A stretch of DNA of 64,000 bases, from positions 2,852,001 through 2,916,000 of the forward strand of contig CP119317.1 in NCBI GenBank assembly GCA_029203125.1. The letters run 5' to 3'. This document shows positions 61,748 to 64,000 of this stretch, piece by piece. Every line of letters begins with the position of its first letter. The first letter of the stretch is position 1. Source of the DNA: Candidatus Cohnella colombiensis. Its GTDB lineage: Bacteria > Bacillota > Bacilli > Paenibacillales > Paenibacillaceae. Made by a program: the position numbers and the translations under genes. The notes under the pieces were generated by a model, which saw only the letters and a list, made by a program, of their open reading frames with translations, was not told the DNA's origin and did not search any database.

Positions 61748-64000
61748 TTAATACAATTGGAACAGTCGATAGATGAGAACTGCCGCTTGCGCCCGGCTCG
61801 CCTTCGCCTTCGGCTCGAACTTGCCGTTACCACTGCCGTTGATGAGCCCTGCGTTTTGCATGGCCATGACCGCCTCGTTCGCGTAACCCGCAATCGCGGA
61901 TTGGTCGGCGAACGTCGTTACGGTCCCGTTCTGGCTCAATCGAACTTTTAAAATTTGAGCCGTTTTGTAAACCATGACCGCCATATCTTGTCGGGAAATC
62001 ATGTCATTGACGCCAAAGCTACCGTTCGATTTGCCGACGATGATGCCGAGTTTCTGAGCGGAAGCGATGGCACTGTAGGACCAACTTCCCTCTTTCACAT
62101 CACTTAGCGTCGTCGTGGCCGATTCATCGATCAGATCGAACGTTTTCATCAGCATCATGATGAATTCTGCACGAGTCACGTTACGCGAAGGGTCGAACTT
62201 GCCTGCCCCGATGCCGCTTATCGCTCCTCTAGCCGCCAATGCTTCGATACCTTCCTTCGCCCAGCCGACTTTAGCCAAGTCCACGAAAGCAACGTTCGCA
62301 TAGGCTGCCGTATACTTACTGAAGTGCTTAGGCTTGAATTTCACTTTGCCCGTCTCAGGATCGTATTTGCTGTTCTGGACAACGATCGGTTTGCCGTTCT
62401 CGTCCAAGTAGTATACGACGACCTGGTTCGGGTTCTCACCCGGCTTGAGCGTATAACCGATCTCGACTTCTACGTCGTCAATGCCATCAAATTGGTGAAT
62501 AGGAACGCCGTTCAAGCTCAAGGTGATGTCATAAACCGGATGCCCGTCCAATTGTTCCTGCAGCGCCTCTGATAAACCGGTTGTCTCGACTTTCGCAACC
62601 GTTAAGATCAACGATCCCGACGTCGTCCCTTTCTGGAGAACGTTCGGCGAGAAACTCACCGTTACCAATCCAGTATCGATCGTGATCCTTTGAATGTCTT
62701 GGGTTAAAGCGTAAGCATCGCTTGGCAACTGCACCGTCGCTACGGTCTTGCCGATTGCCGGCTGCATGACGATGTGCACGATGCCGTCCCTTGAGCTTCC
62801 AACCGCATCCTTCAAGTCGGAGGACTTCAGTTCGAAGCGGTTGTCCGTCCCATTGGATACGATAAGCACGATCACTTTTCCAGATTCCACACGTACGTCT
62901 TTGTCCGGTTCAGACGTCGGGGTAACCGTAGTCGGAGGCGTTTCCGCCGTGACGGTCACCGTCGCGGTAGCCGTAAAGCCGCCGTCTGCCGTCGTCGCCG
63001 TTATCGTCGTCGTTCCCGGAGAGACTGCCGTAACTTTGCCCGTTCCATCGACCGTGGCGACCGATGCGTTGCTGGAAGTCCAAGCGACATTCTGGTTCGT
63101 CGAGTTGAGTGGTGCAATCGTCGCAATCAGTTGACCACTAGCTCGCTCAACCAAGTTCAGCGTCGAACGGTTCAGACTTACTCCACTGACCGCAATCGTT
63201 TGTTCTGGTGCCGCCGTTACGGTTACCGTCGCTTCGGCCGTAAAACCGCCATCTGCCGTCGTCACCGTAATCGTCGCCGTTCCCGGTGCAACTGCCGTAA
63301 CTTTGCCCGTTCCATCGACCGTGGCGATCGTTTCGTTGCTAGATGTCCACGCGATGTTTCGGTTTGTCGCATTCGCGGGAGCGATCGTCGCGATGAGCAG
63401 TCCGCTCGTACCTTCGACCAAGCTTAACTCGGATCGATTCAAGCCGACGCCACTTACCGAAAACGTTTGTTCCGGCGCCGCAGTTACGGTAAAACGGTAT
63501 GTCTGCGTCAAGTTTCCGTCCGTGGAAGTCGCTGTAATGACCGCTTCGCCTTCGCCGATCGCTGTAATCGTCACGCGAGTCGTTCCAGTGTTCGGATCGA
63601 ACGTTTCATCGGTCAATTCGGCGATGGCCGAATCGTTCGTAACGAAATGAACCGTTTTATCCGTTACCGAAGCAGGCGTAATCGTAGCGATCAACGTAAA
63701 CGTATCTTCTACGCCCATCGTTGATGGAGCGCTATTGATATTGAGCAGTACAACCGCAGGCTCCGTGAGCACGTTCATCATGAGATCCACGTTCGAAGTC
63801 GTTGCGTTCGATACGACTGCAATGCCGGTGGCCGACGCGTCGGCGTGACCCGCTTTGCTGGCCGTTACCGTGTAACCGGAGCCCGCCAAGACGTTACTCA
63901 AACGGTATAATCCATCCGCATCGGTTGTTGCAGTGCCATAGACGTTACCGTTCAATGTCGCCTTGACCGTCGCTCCGGATACCGCCAGACCCGCATCGTC
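61748..64000 (-). CDS. SLH/Big2 surface protein, partial (5' end outside window)
   Basis: At least 750 residues; the frame is open through position 64000, so the N-terminus and signal peptide are missing. In order: a carboxypeptidase-regulatory-like beta domain (GTATTDADGLYRLSNVLAG), an Ig-like domain, two Big2 domains (VAWTSSNASVATVDGTGKVT type) in near-identical repeats, a region with PTTVTPTSEPDKDVRV, a ZU5-like module and three SLH motifs (FVDLAKVGWAKEG, LSDVKEGSWSYSA, FADQSAIAGYANEA). It is a wall-anchored surface protein. Its GC-rich coding contrasts with SLH gene 2. Confidence 0.85.
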   Translation of the reverse strand, partial: DDAGLAVSGATVKATLNGNVYGTATTDADGLYRLSNVLAGSGYTVTASKAGHADASATGIAVVSNATTSNVDLMMNVLTEPAVVLLNINSAPSTMGVEDTFTLIATITPASVTDKTVHFVTNDSAIAELTDETFDPNTGTTRVTITAIGEGEAVITATSTDGNLTQTYRFTVTAAPEQTFSVSGVGLNRSELSLVEGTSGLLIATIAPANATNRNIAWTSSNETIATVDGTGKVTAVAPGTATITVTTADGGFTAEATVTVTAAPEQTIAVSGVSLNRSTLNLVERASGQLIATIAPLNSTNQNVAWTSSNASVATVDGTGKVTAVSPGTTTITATTADGGFTATATVTVTAETPPTTVTPTSEPDKDVRVESGKVIVLIVSNGTDNRFELKSSDLKDAVGSSRDGIVHIVMQPAIGKTVATVQLPSDAYALTQDIQRITIDTGLVTVSFSPNVLQKGTTSGSLILTVAKVETTGLSEALQEQLDGHPVYDITLSLNGVPIHQFDGIDDVEVEIGYTLKPGENPNQVVVYYLDENGKPIVVQNSKYDPETGKVKFKPKHFSKYTAAYANVAFVDLAKVGWAKEGIEALAARGAISGIGAGKFDPSRNVTRAEFIMMLMKTFDLIDESATTTLSDVKEGSWSYSAIASAQKLGIIVGKSNGSFGVNDMISRQDMAVMVYKTAQILKVRLSQNGTVTTFADQSAIAGYANEAVMAMQNAGLINGSGNGKFEPKAKASRAQAAVLIYRLFQLY

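Noticed and set aside
62748..63134. 128-codon plus-strand frame rich in Val/Thr
   Set aside because: Mirror frame of the Big2 repeats of SLH gene 3; its repetitive composition follows from the opposite strand.

Overview
The window looks like a chromosomal segment of a spore-forming, S-layer-bearing Firmicute of the Paenibacillaceae (Paenibacillus/Cohnella type). The basis is strong GGAGG ribosome sites, several SLH-domain surface proteins, a probable spore-surface protein, PadR regulators (one paired with a HAAS membrane protein), a GntR/YtrA-type ABC operon, a MalFG-type sugar operon and a 7TM-DISM histidine kinase. The genus is inference from gene style. No rRNA, tRNA, transposase or CRISPR-cas gene was recognised.

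Layout. 0-10 kb: DUF1801 fragment, SDR, MATE pump, a very large TLC-transporter/HEAT/double-cNMP-binding fusion, L25/Ctc, a TetR-MFS pair and a spore-surface-like protein. 10-17.2 kb: a heterodimeric ABC exporter with one degenerate ATP site, a tandem P-loop protein, and an ABC-F antibiotic-resistance ATPase preceded by a complete attenuation leader (promoter, 3-codon leader peptide, antiterminator, terminator). 17.2-26.8 kb: secreted zinc protease, CE2-type esterase lipoprotein, a PadR pair, HEAT-like protein, TetR-ABC operon, and an ABC-GntR operon with a palindromic operator. 26.9-37 kb: a nuclease-like/winged-helix protein, a MacB-like ABC pair, a second MATE pump, DUF1835 and DUF4256 proteins, PadR-HAAS, and a polysaccharide deacetylase whose stop codon lies in a 57-bp segment duplicated from an ABC permease gene.

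37.2-46.9 kb: an SLH protein with 194-residue internal repeats, a secreted Hcp-like protein that has lost its start codon, then a GH127 L-arabinofuranosidase with its sugar ABC transporter and a divergent AraC regulator. 47.8-51.7 kb: an MFS pump and TetR with matching operators, and an NCS1 permease. 52-64 kb: an orphan FliD-like operon, two near-identical response regulators (one orphan, one with its kinase), a GLUG/SLH surface protein, a 34-residue small protein and a large SLH/Big2 protein running off the end.

The most unusual feature links these last regions. A roughly 52-bp block (inverted repeat AACTTAAAG-N4-CTTTAxxTT plus a fixed-distance -10) sits upstream of five transcription units: both SLH genes, the FliD-like operon, the orphan response regulator and the 34-residue gene. 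Around these blocks lie fossils of the response regulator, of the kinase tail and of a mazEF toxin-antitoxin pair, plus a regular array of four palindromes. My reading is a cell-surface regulon driven by the two-component system and spread by local segmental duplication. This is inference from sequence pattern, not a demonstrated circuit.
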